Assembly: GCA_021464525.1 (NCBI GenBank)
Contig: JADRCO010000387.1
Span: forward strand, 1 to 34,970
Reading direction: 5' to 3'
DNA length: 34,970 nt
Origin: Rhizophagus sp. LPA8_4_AMF
Taxonomy: Eukaryota > Glomeromycota > Glomeromycetes > Glomerales > Glomeraceae
Part shown: piece by piece, positions 18,103 to 29,716 of the stretch
How positions within the stretch are numbered: position 1 is the stretch's first letter
Layout: each line of letters opens with the position of its first letter
Translations under genes and position numbers: made by a program
The notes under the pieces: generated by a model
Databases searched by the model: none
Told to the model about the DNA's origin: nothing
Seen by the model: only the letters and a program-made list of their open reading frames with translations

Positions 18103-18923
18103 ATTATCCATTATAGTGCAAATTCAATTATTGTAAGATAGAAGGAAAGATTTGAAGGATTAATTTAATTTATGGATAAGGACTTTTATTGGAATTTTGT
18201 TTAGTGAAAGACATTTGGAATTCTTTTTTTTTTTTTTAAGATCAATCGACAAATGATTAATCCCTTTGTTGATTTATTTCATTTCTTGGATTTTTAGGCT
18301 TTAAAGGTTTAACTTTTCAGAAAATGAAACTTTTGTATTTTTAATGACAATTTAGCCTTTATTTTTATATAAATGATAAGTAAAAGAAAGAAATTTATAT
18401 TTTTATTGATATTATATATATATATTCTTTTTATAAAATTAATACAATCTTAACATCAACCAAACAAACAATTCAAAATTACAATTTTAGCATAGAAAGT
18501 TTTAAATATACAATAAAATAATTATTTCTTAGTTCATTTTTGTTAAGTTTATAAAAGTAAAGGTGCGATCCTGTAACAAATTTTAACTTGAGATTAAACT
18601 TAAACTCAATAAATTATATTTGATTGAACAAATCGGAAATTTCTCAATACTTCGGAAAAATACATGAGAGGACGCATGAAATGCAACTTTTTTTTTTACC
18701 TAAATATAGAATCAACCTAATACTAACCTATTACGCCTTTATCAATTATAAAAATCTTGTTACTAAACTTTAGAACATGTGATACTTCTTATTTTGGGAA
18801 TTTTTGTAAACAAAGAAAACAACTTATTTTTTCTGTTTTTTCGTATCTTCAAAACTTTTGAAAGTTTATTGCTTAACCCATTCGTATTTTGTTTCGCGTT
18901 TCTTTTATTTAAGTATAACAACT
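18103..18923. other. intergenic region, tandem plus-strand genes
   Basis: About 820 bp of AT-rich sequence between the stop of the coiled-coil gene and the ATG of the Cep57-like gene. It holds long A and T runs (18225-18238, 18688-18697). It probably contains a 3' UTR and a promoter; I see no gene or RNA in it. Confidence 0.6.
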
Positions 18924-21900
18924 ATGGATAAAAATATAGATACACCAATAATTTCGACAGGAAAAGTTGAAACATTACAAACTTTATCACCAAGTACAAT
19001 AAATGAAGAGGTTGGTACAGACGACGGACCACAATATGAAAGCGATTATGATTTTCAAGTACAATCAAATGAAAGAGAGTCTTCCTCTAGTGATTCAGGT
19101 GAAGAAGGTGGATCATATGATGAAAATGAATTTAAAGGAGAAAAATTAGATGATTTATCATATTATAGTTCTTCAGAAAACGAAAAAAAAGTTGAAGATT
19201 TTGAAAAAAACATAAAATCTCTTAGTATGTGCGCTGAATTGGACTTAAAAGATTTAGAACAATCGGGTGATCTAACAAGTAAACATAATTCACCTGAATT
19301 AAATGAATTGCAAGGTGTAAGTAGAGAAGAATATCGTCAAATTGTCGGTGAACTTAATCCTGCGGACGAAGAACCATCTTTTATTAATAGAAGTAGACAT
19401 CGAAAAATACTAAGTTCACGAGAACAACAAAAAAATAGATCATCACAAGAAGAGCAAATTCATGGAGAACAAGAACAAAAAGTAGATCAATCACATCAAA
19501 AACAAATTAGTCAGGAAAAAGAGTATCAACAAAAACGATTATTAAATGAGCAACAATTGCAAGAAGAGAGCTCAAAAGAAAAAGAGTTAAAAGAAAATGA
19601 AGAACGTTTGGAATATGAGAAAGAACGTCATCAACAATTAAGACAAGATCAGAAACGGGAGTCTCAAAGGTTATCACAAAAGGAACAATTGCAAGACGAA
19701 AGACAATTACGTAAAAAGGAAAGCCAATTACAGAATCAAGGGCAAAGTTTATTACAACAACACCCATCTCCGTTTTTGCAGTATCAACCTTTGCAATCTA
19801 GACCAAACTCCTCACAAATACAAAGATCAATTCATGAAAACATATTTAAACCTGTAATTAAGTCACAAAATGAAAAAACTTCACTAATTACACCTTCGTT
19901 ATCATTTCATTTACCAGATGTTTCGTTATCTCAGCAAAGTGATGTTCGAAATTTCAGACAGATGAACATGATTGAAAATAATGTTAAAGGTCCAGTTGCC
20001 GCTTTACGTACTCTTACAGATAATTATAGACAGCTTGAACTGGACAAACAAAACGCAGATATAAAGGTTAAACAGCTTGAAATGGGCAAACAAAGCGCAG
20101 ATGTGAAGGTCAATCAGTTGGAAAAACAATTAGAACAATACCGCCAGTTATTACAGAAGGAGCAATCCAAGAGTAAAGCTAATAATGAACATAATGAGGT
20201 AGAAACAGTTATTTATGGCGTGAGAGACGATTTTAAGAAAAGCAGATCACATGGAAACTTTTCATTGATTGAAAAAGAAAGTGAGTTATAATTAATTTTT
20301 GTTTGTTATGTACCAGTTATTGATCGATTACAAAAAATCAAAAAGTCTTTCTATATTGTCCCTTTTATAGAAGCAAATCCTTCCATGGTTTCTCTACAGA
20401 AAAAGTATAAAATCATTAAAAGACAATTAGAATATATGAAGACTTATGCACGTAAAGCAGAAGATGAACGTGATGAAGCTAAGAAAGCTTTAATCAAGAC
20501 CAAACAAGATATTGCACAAATGAATGACCAATTTGAAAGTTTAAGGGCATCTGTTCAGATACCCAACAAAAGAACCCAGCTGTCTAATATCGCAGTTCCT
20601 ACTCAACCAATTTCTTTGGCTTCTCCAGAATTACCAAGGAAACCTTTTGAGAAAACTAACGAACTCTCGAATATTAACAATATTAAAGCTCAGGAAAATA
20701 ATCAAATAATCGAACCAAAAGAAACTAGGCGTGATTCAGGATCAGAAAAGAGCAAATCTCTTGAAAGAGTTGATGTAAGTATTGCAATATTACTAAACGT
20801 GTTTTATATATTGGATAAATGTTTTAAAACATCAAGTTTATTTGATGCTTAGCAAGAACAAATTAAGAAAATTCAGGAAGAAATTGAGAGTCGTCGCGTA
20901 GATAGAGAAAATTTGAGAAAGCAACGTCAAGCGGTAATTATTTTAATTAAATAATAAAGTTGCCCTATCAATTATTAATTAATTAAATTTGGTTCAGATG
21001 GAAAAGACGCATAGAAAGAAAACTGTTCCTAAAAGTGAAATAACTTCAATAGAGGAAAATGAAAATGTTGAAGGAAGTGAAGATGGGCGACAAACCAATA
21101 GGTATAGAGGACTTTGTCATTTCGTCAACCACAAGGAAAATCTTCAAAATTATGAAGATTCGTATAAGCGACACACGAACCATAATGAAGATTGTCATAT
21201 TGAACAGCTGTATAATGAAGGAACTTATAATAATTCAAAAGCATTTAATAAACGACCTGCTAATAATAAGATGCAGTTTGCCGGTTACAATGAAGATAAC
21301 CAAAATGGGGATTATCGAGAACAACAATATTATGAACATTATGGAGATGAGCCGCATGAAAATCTGCAATTTGCAAAAAATGGAAGATTACCGGAGTCTT
21401 CTGAGCAAAATCAATACATAGATCCTCGAGAACAACATTATTATAATGAGAAACGGGAGGATCAAAGGCGAGATAATCATTATACTAGAAATTTTTCTGA
21501 GCAGGACAATGGTGACCAATCTCCTCATCTTCTTGAAAAACAACGGCAGTTTTATGATAATATGAAGGAAGATCCAGATATTTATCCTAGTAACTTAAGA
21601 TTATCTCCAACTAGGGGTGGAAGAATATATTCACAATATTCTAATGAAAGTCGAGATAGCGCCTACATACACATAAAAGACCGAAAACAATATGTTCGCC
21701 ATACGTATGATGATTTTGAGGAGGAGGGGGGTGATTATATTAGAGATTGCGATTACCGGGAAGAATTAAAAAGTGATAACCAATCTATTAGCTCTCAACA
21801 GGTTGGTTCTATTTTTTAAATTTTTTATCTTTTTAAAAATATTTTGACAATTCATACACTCGTTAGGACTATCCTGTATGGAAAGATATTAAAAACGGAA

Positions 21901-22851
21901 AATCGTATTTGCGGAATCGAGATTATATTATACAAGAACCAAAACCCATGAGATCTGGCGGTATTGGGCGAGAGATTCCTTTTATTCTTGGAACTGTGTG
22001 TATATTAAACATTTAATTTTGTGTATATATTATTATAATAATCCAATAATATTTTTTATTAAATTTATACAGGGTACAGGCAAATCACACTCTGTAACAG
22101 TAAACCTACAAAAAGCATTCGCATTACTAAAGAATCATAGTCCCAATTCGTGTTCAGTTTGTAATAAGAAGAATACGAAAAATGCGACTAATAAAAATAA
22201 AAAACGTAGTGTATTTATATTTCAATTTTTCGTATACGAATATTAAAATAATTAATTTTGACTGACAGCCTTATTTTTTTATTGCAGAGAGCTATGAAAA
22301 AGAAGAATCCCCAGATATAGCATTGGGGAGAGTTATTGGTAATCTAATGGATGAATTGAAGCATTTGAAAATGTAAAGTTATTTTCAACTTTTAAAAAGC
22401 TCTTTTTTTAAAAAAAAATTGGATATAAAATTAAAATAATCATGAAATTTATAACAGGCATTATAGTAATCTAGTCGATGAATATCAAAGAAGTGATCCT
22501 CTAGATTTTAAAAGTAAGAGATCTGCACTAGCGGAAGAACTGAAAGAAATAATGGACCAAATGGAAATAAAGGTATTTATATTCTTAAGAATATATATAT
22601 ATGTATTCGTTTTTATTCATATTTGGAAACGTTTAACTTATTCTCTCTTAAAGGGAGATCAAATTGCTACGCTTTATGATATTCAACAAAAAACCGTTAA
22701 ACCCTCTTTATCATCAAAGTCACGATATGGATTTACTCAAAATAAGAATAATTGTCAAAAACCTACGCGACCAGTACATGAAACAAGAGCTGAAAGTTTA
22801 AATTCATTGCGAGGAGCGCGAAAAGTGCAAAAAGCATTAAATGATTTATAG
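18924..22851 (+). CDS. Cep57/Ppc89-like spindle pole protein
   Basis: Large coiled-coil protein ending in a domain like the Cep57 centrosome microtubule-binding domain, which fungi carry in Ppc89-type spindle-pole-body proteins. Exons: 18924-20280, 20371-20774, 20853-20933, 20998-21801, 21867-21995, 22073-22205, 22288-22372, 22458-22572, 22654-22851; 3306 nt, 1101 aa and stop. The key stretch follows IPFILGT across the exon 5/6 junction: GKSHSVTVNLQKAFALLK then CSVC (C952, C955). Exons 7-9 continue in helices and include KGDQIATLYDIQ, typical of this domain. Residues about 165-300 are Gln/Glu-rich; about 360-440 and 460-505 are heptad coiled coil, with a 14-residue unit repeated near 370-400. 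Exon 4 is charged and Tyr/Asn-rich, likely disordered. ATG 18924 is the first Met of the frame; the open frame extends to 18858 without an ATG. The domain call is by motif memory, not a search. Confidence 0.85.
20031..20114 (+). repeat. two tandem 42-bp units in coiled-coil exon
   Basis: Two adjacent 42-bp units (20031-20072, 20073-20114) encode QLELDKQNADIKVK and QLEMGKQSADVKVN. Fourteen residues equal two heptads, so the copying preserves the coiled-coil register. A third partial unit, QLEKQLEQ, follows. Confidence 0.85.
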
Positions 22852-23055
22852 CAAGAACTTAAATAGACAATTCTTGATATAATTCCTTTTATTTAAGAAC
22901 ATTTTTGAAAGTATAAAATGGTATGAATTGTAAAATAATTGGTATTTATTTTATAAAATATTAGTACCCATGTAGATCATATATATATTTAATAAAAATA
23001 TATATATTTGATAATAGATCTGATATGCAGCTATAAAATTTAAATATTTCACTAA

Positions 23056-24444
23056 ATGAACCTTCGAATTGATAAACCTACGAAAGCTTTTAAAACAACA
23101 ATGTTCTTTCTATCAGATTACATACCCAGTTACATACAATTCTTTCTAACCACTACCTCTATAGTTGCTTTAGCGGTCACAGGTTTATTATATACATATC
23201 AATGCAAAATGATATATCTCGCTGGAATACCCGAAGGATCTCGACAAGCTGTGAGCATTATTTCACGCATTGTTTCGTGCAATATTCGCTTTATGAAAGT
23301 TTTTATCCTAACATGAATTCTTGATTCTCTAGGTACAGAAACCCTCTGAATTTGGAATGAATTACACTGACGAGGCTTTAACGACAAAAGATGGAGTTCG
23401 TATAAAAGCATACATATGTAAAATACCTCTATATGCAAAAGATAGGCCTACTATTTTAATTTTTCATGTAAGTTTTATGAGTTGGAAAAATTTGTCAAAA
23501 AAAACTACTTAAATTTTTTTTTATGAATAGGCCAATGCTGGAAATATGGTATTCATTTATGATCTGATCTATTTGAATATGTAAATATTAGTATAGACAT
23601 TAAATTAATTTTGAATTTAACGTAATAATTAGGGACACAGATTATTTATCGCAAGAGAATTTTACGCAAAATTGGAGTACAACGTTGTAATGCTCTCATA
23701 TAGAGGGTAAATATAAGGAAATCTTTTTTACTCCCTCAATTTGTATGGCAAAAAGCTTAAATCAGTGTCATATTTTCTAACATTTTATTAATATTAGATA
23801 TGGTTTAAGTGAAGGAACTCCAACAGAAAAGGGCCTTAGGATTGACTCTCAGGTTGTATCCAATACACACAAATAAATTTAATCAATTATATCTTATTAA
23901 TTTATTTATTTATTTAGACAATATTAGATTTTGTATTAAAAGATGAAGATTTGAAAAATACAAAATTAATAGCATATGGACAATCCCTTGGAGGAGCTGT
24001 ATCGATTGATTTAGTATCCAGAAATGAAGATAAGTTCAGCGGCATGATAGTAGAAAATACGTTTCTTAGTATTGTAAGTTATTGTATCATTTTTGAAAAA
24101 AGGTCAATAATAGCATACGATTAATATATTTTTATTTGTATATTTAGCCCAAATTGATACCACACGTATTTCCACCAATAAAATATTTAGCCTTTCTTTG
24201 TCATCAAGTTTGGCCGTCCGAAAAAGCTATACAACAAATTGTTAATGTGCCAATATTATTTTTATCTGGGCTTAGTGATGAATTAGTTCCACCTTCACAT
24301 ATGCGTCAGTTATACGAATTATCTCAAACGAGAGCAAAACATTGGAAAGGTTTTAATAATGGAACTCATAATGAAACTGTATTTCAACCCGGTTATTATG
24401 ATACTATTGAAGACTTTATAAAAAAAGTAGTTCTTAAAGAATAA
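23056..24444 (+). CDS. bem46: Bem46/ABHD13-type alpha/beta hydrolase
   Basis: Serine hydrolase of the alpha/beta fold, membrane-anchored in this family; Bem46 proteins are linked to polarity and membrane biology in fungi, and the natural substrate is not settled. Exons: 23056-23250, 23333-23467, 23531-23548, 23633-23706, 23798-23852, 23918-24073, 24148-24444; 930 nt, 309 aa and stop. A signal-anchor helix lies at residues about 28-47. The oxyanion region reads HANAGNMGHR (110-119), diagnostic of the family. The catalytic triad is visible: S182 in GQSLGG, D255 in GLSDELVPP, H285 in GTHNET. Length is normal. Exon 3 is only 18 nt and encodes ANAGNM, the heart of the oxyanion motif. The gene begins 204 bp after the Cep57-like gene and converges with TMA7, 147 bp away. 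Confidence 0.93.
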
Positions 24445-24591
24445 AAAAGTAACGAGATTATAAATTACAAACTTTAGGTTACAAACTTCAGGTATTTTTT
24501 TTTTTTAATTAAACTACTACTTCAATTAATTAGATCTCAACAAAAAATGAGAAAAAGATAGTAATATTATTAACAGTGAAAATCGTTCTCG

Positions 24592-25021
24592 TTATTTCTT
24601 ACCGGACTTCTTAATACCACCTCCCACTATATATGACATATAAACTTATAATTAGAATTAAATTATTACAAATTTTAAATTATTAAATCGATGACATACC
24701 AAGAGGTCCACCTTGTTTGGCTTTTTCTTTTAATTCTTTTAGTTTTTTTGCTTCTTCTTGCTGTTTTTTCTTGAACTCAGCGTCATTCTAAGTTGAAAAG
24801 ATAAACTTTAGTTAAATGAACAACTAAATTATAACGAGAGTTTTATTTAAATAAATTTAAGAATTTACTTCATCCAAATCATCTTTATTATTATCTTTTT
24901 TGGTTTTTTTAAGTGGTTTTAATTTACCGCCTTAATGTAAAAAAAAGCTTTATGGATTAAAAAAAAATACATACATATATTACAAGTTTACAAACAATTT
25001 TTTACCTTGACGACCGGACAT
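24592..25021 (-). CDS. TMA7: translation machinery-associated protein TMA7
   Basis: Very small, highly charged ribosome-associated protein conserved in eukaryotes (CCDC72 in animals). Exons on minus: 25021-25006, 24930-24869, 24787-24700, 24626-24592; 201 nt, 66 aa and stop, close to the usual 64. The N-terminus is MSGRQGGKLKPLKK, the middle is Lys/Glu-rich helix, and the C-terminus is PLVGGGIKKSGKK, the family's hallmark. The first exon is 16 nt (MSGRQ plus one base). The protein is too short and too split to appear as one reading frame. It is divergent from SPT3 with 221 bp between the two ATGs, and convergent with the hydrolase. Confidence 0.95.
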
Positions 25022-25124
25022 TTTGAATTTTCAGAAAATATTGAAGTTCAAACGAAGTAAAAAATGTATTTGTGAAAAATGAAAAAATGTGATTAGTAAA
25101 CAGCCGAATTTATTGGAAAAATAA

Positions 25125-25132
25125 TCACGTGA
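25125..25132. promoter_or_regulatory. TCACGTGA palindrome in TMA7/SPT3 shared promoter
   Basis: A perfect 8-bp palindrome about 104 bp upstream of the TMA7 ATG and 111 bp upstream of the proposed SPT3 ATG, almost exactly midway in the 221-bp divergent promoter. It is a classic bHLH (Cbf1/USF-like) core. Binding and co-regulation are inference. Confidence 0.45.
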
Positions 25133-25242
25133 TAGCTATAATTTTGACTAGTCAACTACATAAAAATAAAATGACGATCGGAATAAATATTTAAAACAAA
25201 AACCAGATTTTGAACCTTTATTTTTTTTGTATAACTCCCATA

Positions 25243-26556
25243 ATGGTATTATTAATTATGTAATTAAAATATAAGGAATCTAACTTCGTATTAATTCGTG
25301 TTTTGCATTAATATGTAGGAGAAAGAAAAGTCAAAATATCGGTATGCTTCAGAAATTCAACAAATGATGTTTGTCTTTGGTGAAGTTCAATCACCTTTAC
25401 TTGAAACAATAAATCTCGTGGAGGACATTGTTCGTTCTCAAGTGATTGAAATCGTAAGAATTCTTCATATTATAAATATATTGTATAAATTTAAGTAGGT
25501 TCACAATTTTATTAATATTTTTCAGCTAAATAGATTATACAAGCAGCAGCTCAAGCTTCAAAACGTGGTTCCAGATACATGAGTGCTGAGGATTTAATCT
25601 TTTTGATCCGTCATGATCGTGCCAAAGTAAATAGATTAAGAACATACCTAAGCTGGAAAGATGTACGAAAAAATGCAAAAGACACAGGCGGAAATGATGC
25701 AGCAGAAGAAATCATGGAAGAACCGAATGCAGGTTTTGAGATTATCAAAATTAGATCGATGTTTAATTATAAATGATATTAATTTATTAACTTGCTTTTT
25801 TACAACTTATAATTAAATTGGTAAGTCTTCTTATATAATTTATTGATAGTCAAGTGAGTCTTATTAAATAGATTTCCTTCTTTAAAGACAAAATAGCTAA
25901 GGCGCGAAAAATGAAAGTTAAATTGTCTTGGGAACTTGTCAATTCGTTTTCTGAATTTTTGAATGCCGACTCTGATGACGAAGATGAGGAAGAGTTGGAG
26001 GCTTATAATGATTCAATACAAAGATTAAAGGTAAGGGTAATATTTATTACTTTATTTGAAATAATTTACATATTTGCGAAAATTTAATTTTTGCATTAAG
26101 GATGCTGATGAAATTACTAGAGCTATGACACGAGATGAGTATGTACATTACTCAGAATGTCGACAAGCATCTTTCACATATAGAAAAGCAAAGAGATTTC
26201 GTGAATGGGCTAACATGTCTGCGTATATAGATATGAAGCCTAATGATGATATTATAGATATTCTTGGTTTTCTTACATTTGAGATGGTGAGCACTTTGAC
26301 AGAAACAGCTTTAAGAGTCAAAAGAGATCTGGACAAAGATCAAATGTTTCACAACAAAAGTCTCAATCGCCCCAGAGGAATGCTTGATGGCGAAATAAAT
26401 AATAGGGATGTGTGTTTATTCTCTTCGCCTCCTTCAGAACAAACACCTTTACAGCCTTCACATATTCATGAAGCTTTTAGACGATTGCAAATGCTTCCTC
26501 AACCAGTCAAAAATTTCCGTGGCGGTTTAGTCAGAACTAAAGTTTCCCTTATTTAA
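25243..26556 (+). CDS. SPT3: SAGA complex subunit Spt3
   Basis: Histone-fold subunit of the SAGA coactivator that helps TBP load on promoters. Exons: 25243-25245 (ATG only), 25319-25453, 25534-25732, 25888-26030, 26101-26556; 936 nt, 311 aa and stop, matching the family (about 310-340). The N-terminal histone fold reads IQQMMFVFGE and SAEDLIFLIRHDRAKVNRL, followed by YLSWKDVRKNAK. The centre has KVKLSWEL and an acidic DSDDEDEEEL linker. The second fold includes ITRAMTRDEYVHYSECRQAS and ILGFLTFEMVSTLTETAL. The start is an inference: no in-frame ATG lies before 25319 within the second exon, and ATG 25243 is followed at once by GTATT with an acceptor TGTAG 73 bases on, joining in phase to GAG AAA. 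The third intron uses the weak donor GTTTTG. Confidence 0.92.
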
Positions 26557-28114
26557 ATTTTTGGAAATTTATCAGTATGATTAATAGGATCTATTTTTAA
26601 TTAAGTTTTTGTTTGAAAATTTTTAGAATACTAATATAAATAATTTAAGATTAAGAAATGGCATAATAAAGTTTACTCGATAATTGAGATTGGTTTTATT
26701 TTTATTTTTATTTTTTTTAAGTTAGTAACGCGTATTTCTTTATTATATTTGTATAAACAAAATAATACAATTATTAATTTCGAAATACATAGTAGTATAT
26801 AAATAATAAAATAATATACACTATCTACTAACGTCATGTATTGTACACGACTGTATTATGTAAACATAATACTAATAAAACCATCTAAATTTACTATCTA
26901 TATATACTACAAAGTTATCATTTCTATAGATTTGTATTAATTTATATTTTTCTTTGATTTTTATATGTTTTCATTCCAATGTAATATATATATGGTATCA
27001 GTGATTTCAGTGATACACATTTAACGACAAAAATATATCAAGAAGCAAGTATTAATCTTCATGTTATTGGATATAATTTGATATAATTTCAAAAATCCAG
27101 GTAAAACAAGTATTCTTAAGCATGATTAGAATAATTAACCACCCAACTAGTGATTTTACTATAATATGCATGATAATGATCTGTTTCTTTTTAAAGAGCA
27201 AACATCTTCATACTGAAGGTATTTTAATATTATGTATATATATAGAATAACTACATTTACCGGAATTACATAATTCCTAGTCAAGCTTCAAGACTGAATT
27301 GTGCCAGAATTAACGTAATTCCTTACCCGGTTAATTCCCCCCGTTAAGATTAGCAACACTCATATAATGTATAAACTGGCCATATCTAATTGAGAACCAA
27401 AATAATTTTTATAGTTTTAGTAAAAAATTGACACGAATGCCAAAAAAAAATATTATCAAAATATCTCCTTTTGAAATTTTTGCATTTGATAAAGTATCTA
27501 ATATGCTTTCCAATAAAGTTATATATCGGCATTTTGAGAAAATCATCAACGCGTGTAAAAAAATTAAGCGTCAATTTTCTAAAAACGAGGCGGACTGGAA
27601 TGTTTGAAAAATGAGACGCGTAAATCAGTAACATTACATTGCTTTATTTACCCTCAGTTGCTAATCTTCTGATTTACGCTGTAGATTCGAAATTATTCAA
27701 TCTCAGGAAACTTCTCTTGCGGAACTTAGCTAAAATTGAAAATTTCTATATAATCTGTGGGTGTGAGTGATTTATATTGGTGGGAATTTTGTAAATATAG
27801 TTTATTTCGTGTTTGTAGAAAATGGAATCTCGTAGTGATAGGAATAAATTAGCTGTAGAAATTTATCAGAAATGCGAGAAAGCAAGAAATAACTTGATGC
27901 TGAGACTCGCATTAAATAGCCTAGGATCCGCGTACTCCCTTCCTCTTTGATAGCATCATACATTTCATTCGCTTCTCTGGCATTTTCCGCTCCGCTGCCT
28001 ATTATCTGAAAAATTGTTAATAAAGTTACAACTGGGTTATCATAAGCGCAGTATGTGTAAAAAATCATTTGATCGTCTGAGTGATTTAGATTTCTTATAT
28101 ATTCCCCATCAAAT
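26557..28114. other. gene-poor region downstream of SPT3
   Basis: About 1.5 kb with no gene I can support. A 56-aa frame at 27437-27607 (plus; MPKKNIIKISPFEIFAF...) ends at a stop and has no recognised family. At 27822-27950 (plus) the frame MESRSDRNKLAVEIYQK... ends early and may be the worn 5' remnant of a gene; the opposite strand of the same stretch is also open (27802-28068). Neither strand shows a recognisable domain. Higher GC and coding-like text compared with the flanks suggest worn gene remnants. Confidence 0.45.
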
Positions 28115-29716
28115 ATGGCAACTTCAACAGTAGCGTCGAAGATGTGGAAGGATACGATACAGGAAGACTTATCGCTTATTTACGAACAAAGATCTCGAGT
28201 CTTGGCGAGAAGGATCTCATAATACTTCATGATCAGAGGGTTGATGGTCAAGCCTTTGTTAATATGACCCAAAATGAGTTTACAGAGCCTCCCTATAACT
28301 TTGGTTATGGAAAAGCTAAAATCTTGGCGTGTTGATAAATAGGTTGAATAGTCAAAGTAAGTTCTATCATAAATGTTTAAACGTTCGTATGCCTCTCGCG
28401 TTATTCAACAGATGTCTTTCAAGGCAGTTATTTTCGTAATATTTATTTAACCCATTTTTTTTGTTTCAGGACTTCAGCCTAGAACAAGCTTTGTCGTGTA
28501 TTCCATCAGACCATCACCTCTTATGTTTCGTCCAAATTCTGTTAAGGAAAGAGTACCACGAATTCAGGCGATTTCGAACCAGTGGAGCTTCTTCCTTGGG
28601 AAGGTTTTTTAGAGGAAGTGAATAATTTTAAATTCAGCAACAAACCGGAATATAATAGGCCACAATTTACCAACTATTCACAGGTGAATAATGAAATGAG
28701 CGTTCAAACTGATTTTGAAACAAATATTTGTGAAGTATCAAATAAACTTTTGAAAGATTATTATTCTTCGAGAGAATTGACCAAAACCCCTTATGATTCA
28801 GATTTTATTGTCCACTTTGCTTCATTTCAAGTGCTCATACCAATTGAGGTCAAGATAAATATGTTTTAGAAGATATTAGTGAACAATCATTTATAAAATT
28901 TCATAACACAATTCAAAAGCACAAAGTGTAATTAGGCAGATTTATAGTTATATGAGAATCACTGGTTTTTGCGCCGACCAGGTGATGAAGAAGACAGAGA
29001 GCTTTTATATATATCAGAAGGTCTTTCACTGGGGTCGGATTCGCCAAGGTGTATACATATGTCACTAAAGAATTATGCAAGGATCCCACTCTTGTATAAT
29101 TACGGTACCAGTTGATGAAAATAATGAACAGTCAGTCTCTAAACGCGTAACAAGGAGTATGAAGAAATCAACTTCAAAAGAGAAGCCATTTAAATCATCT
29201 TCTAACTCATCTTCTTGATCATCGTCTGGATCATCTTCTAGCACATCAAAAAATACGAAGAGTCAGAATCTCTACTTTACGGACTTCAAATTTAAGGATA
29301 TATACAAAGTGAAAAGACACTTTTATGTGAATTTCGCAAAAATACAATTGCTCTCAAGTGTGCTGATCTGTGGAAATCCCGATCATATATCTTGAAAGAA
29401 ATGCAGAACGAAGTCAAGATATCAAATTCTTAATGACCTTTAGGGGAAATACATTCCAAATTTAGAGAGTTACGACTATTTGAATATGGGTTTAAGTAAT
29501 AACAAGTATAAAAACGGCAAAAGGTTAATGGTATTCTTGCACAAAAGGCAATTCACGATAGAGGTGTACTTCGCAATGATATAGTGATCGATTATCGTAA
29601 TAATGATGTTTATCTTAATTGACTTTGGATGACAAGTTATTATGACGCTGAGAAAAGTTGGTGGGTTATTTGATGAAGAGAAACGTAAATTGGAAAGATT
29701 ATACTTTATTAGATAG
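28115..29716 (+). pseudogene. decayed SAM / PD-(D/E)XK-like / kinase-like gene
   Basis: A worn gene whose parts lie in order on the plus strand in shifting frames. It begins with an ATG at 28115 and leaves that frame within a few codons. At 28142-28335 a SAM-like helical domain follows (VEGYDTGRLIAYLRTKI, VDGQAFVNMTQNEF), ended by TGA/TAA apparently after a base loss near 28330. After a probable intron (acceptor TTTCAG near 28470) a second part runs to 28869 and contains MSVQTDFETNICEVSN, SDFIVHF and LIPIEVK, a PD-(D/E)XK-like D...ExK pattern. From about 28960 on, pieces such as HWFLRRPGDEED, a Ser-rich linker with an in-frame stop near 29218, TIALKCADL (kinase AxK-like), HDRGVLRNDI and VYLIDFGM (catalytic loop and DFG) are split by stops. 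Similar SAM plus crinkler/kinase-like genes are, to my knowledge, expanded in Rhizophagus. No functional product is expected. Confidence 0.75.

Noticed and set aside
19507..19767. 86-aa minus-strand frame opposite the Gln/Glu-rich exon
   Set aside because: Antisense shadow of a Gln/Glu-rich coding region, which naturally gives a hydrophobic Leu/Val-rich reverse frame.
21985..22095. GTGTGKS near the exon 5/6 junction of the Cep57-like gene looks like an ATP-binding P-loop
   Set aside because: Spacing is GxxxGK, not GxxxxGK[ST]; there is no Walker B or hydrophobic strand pattern, and the surrounding text fits the Cep57 domain.
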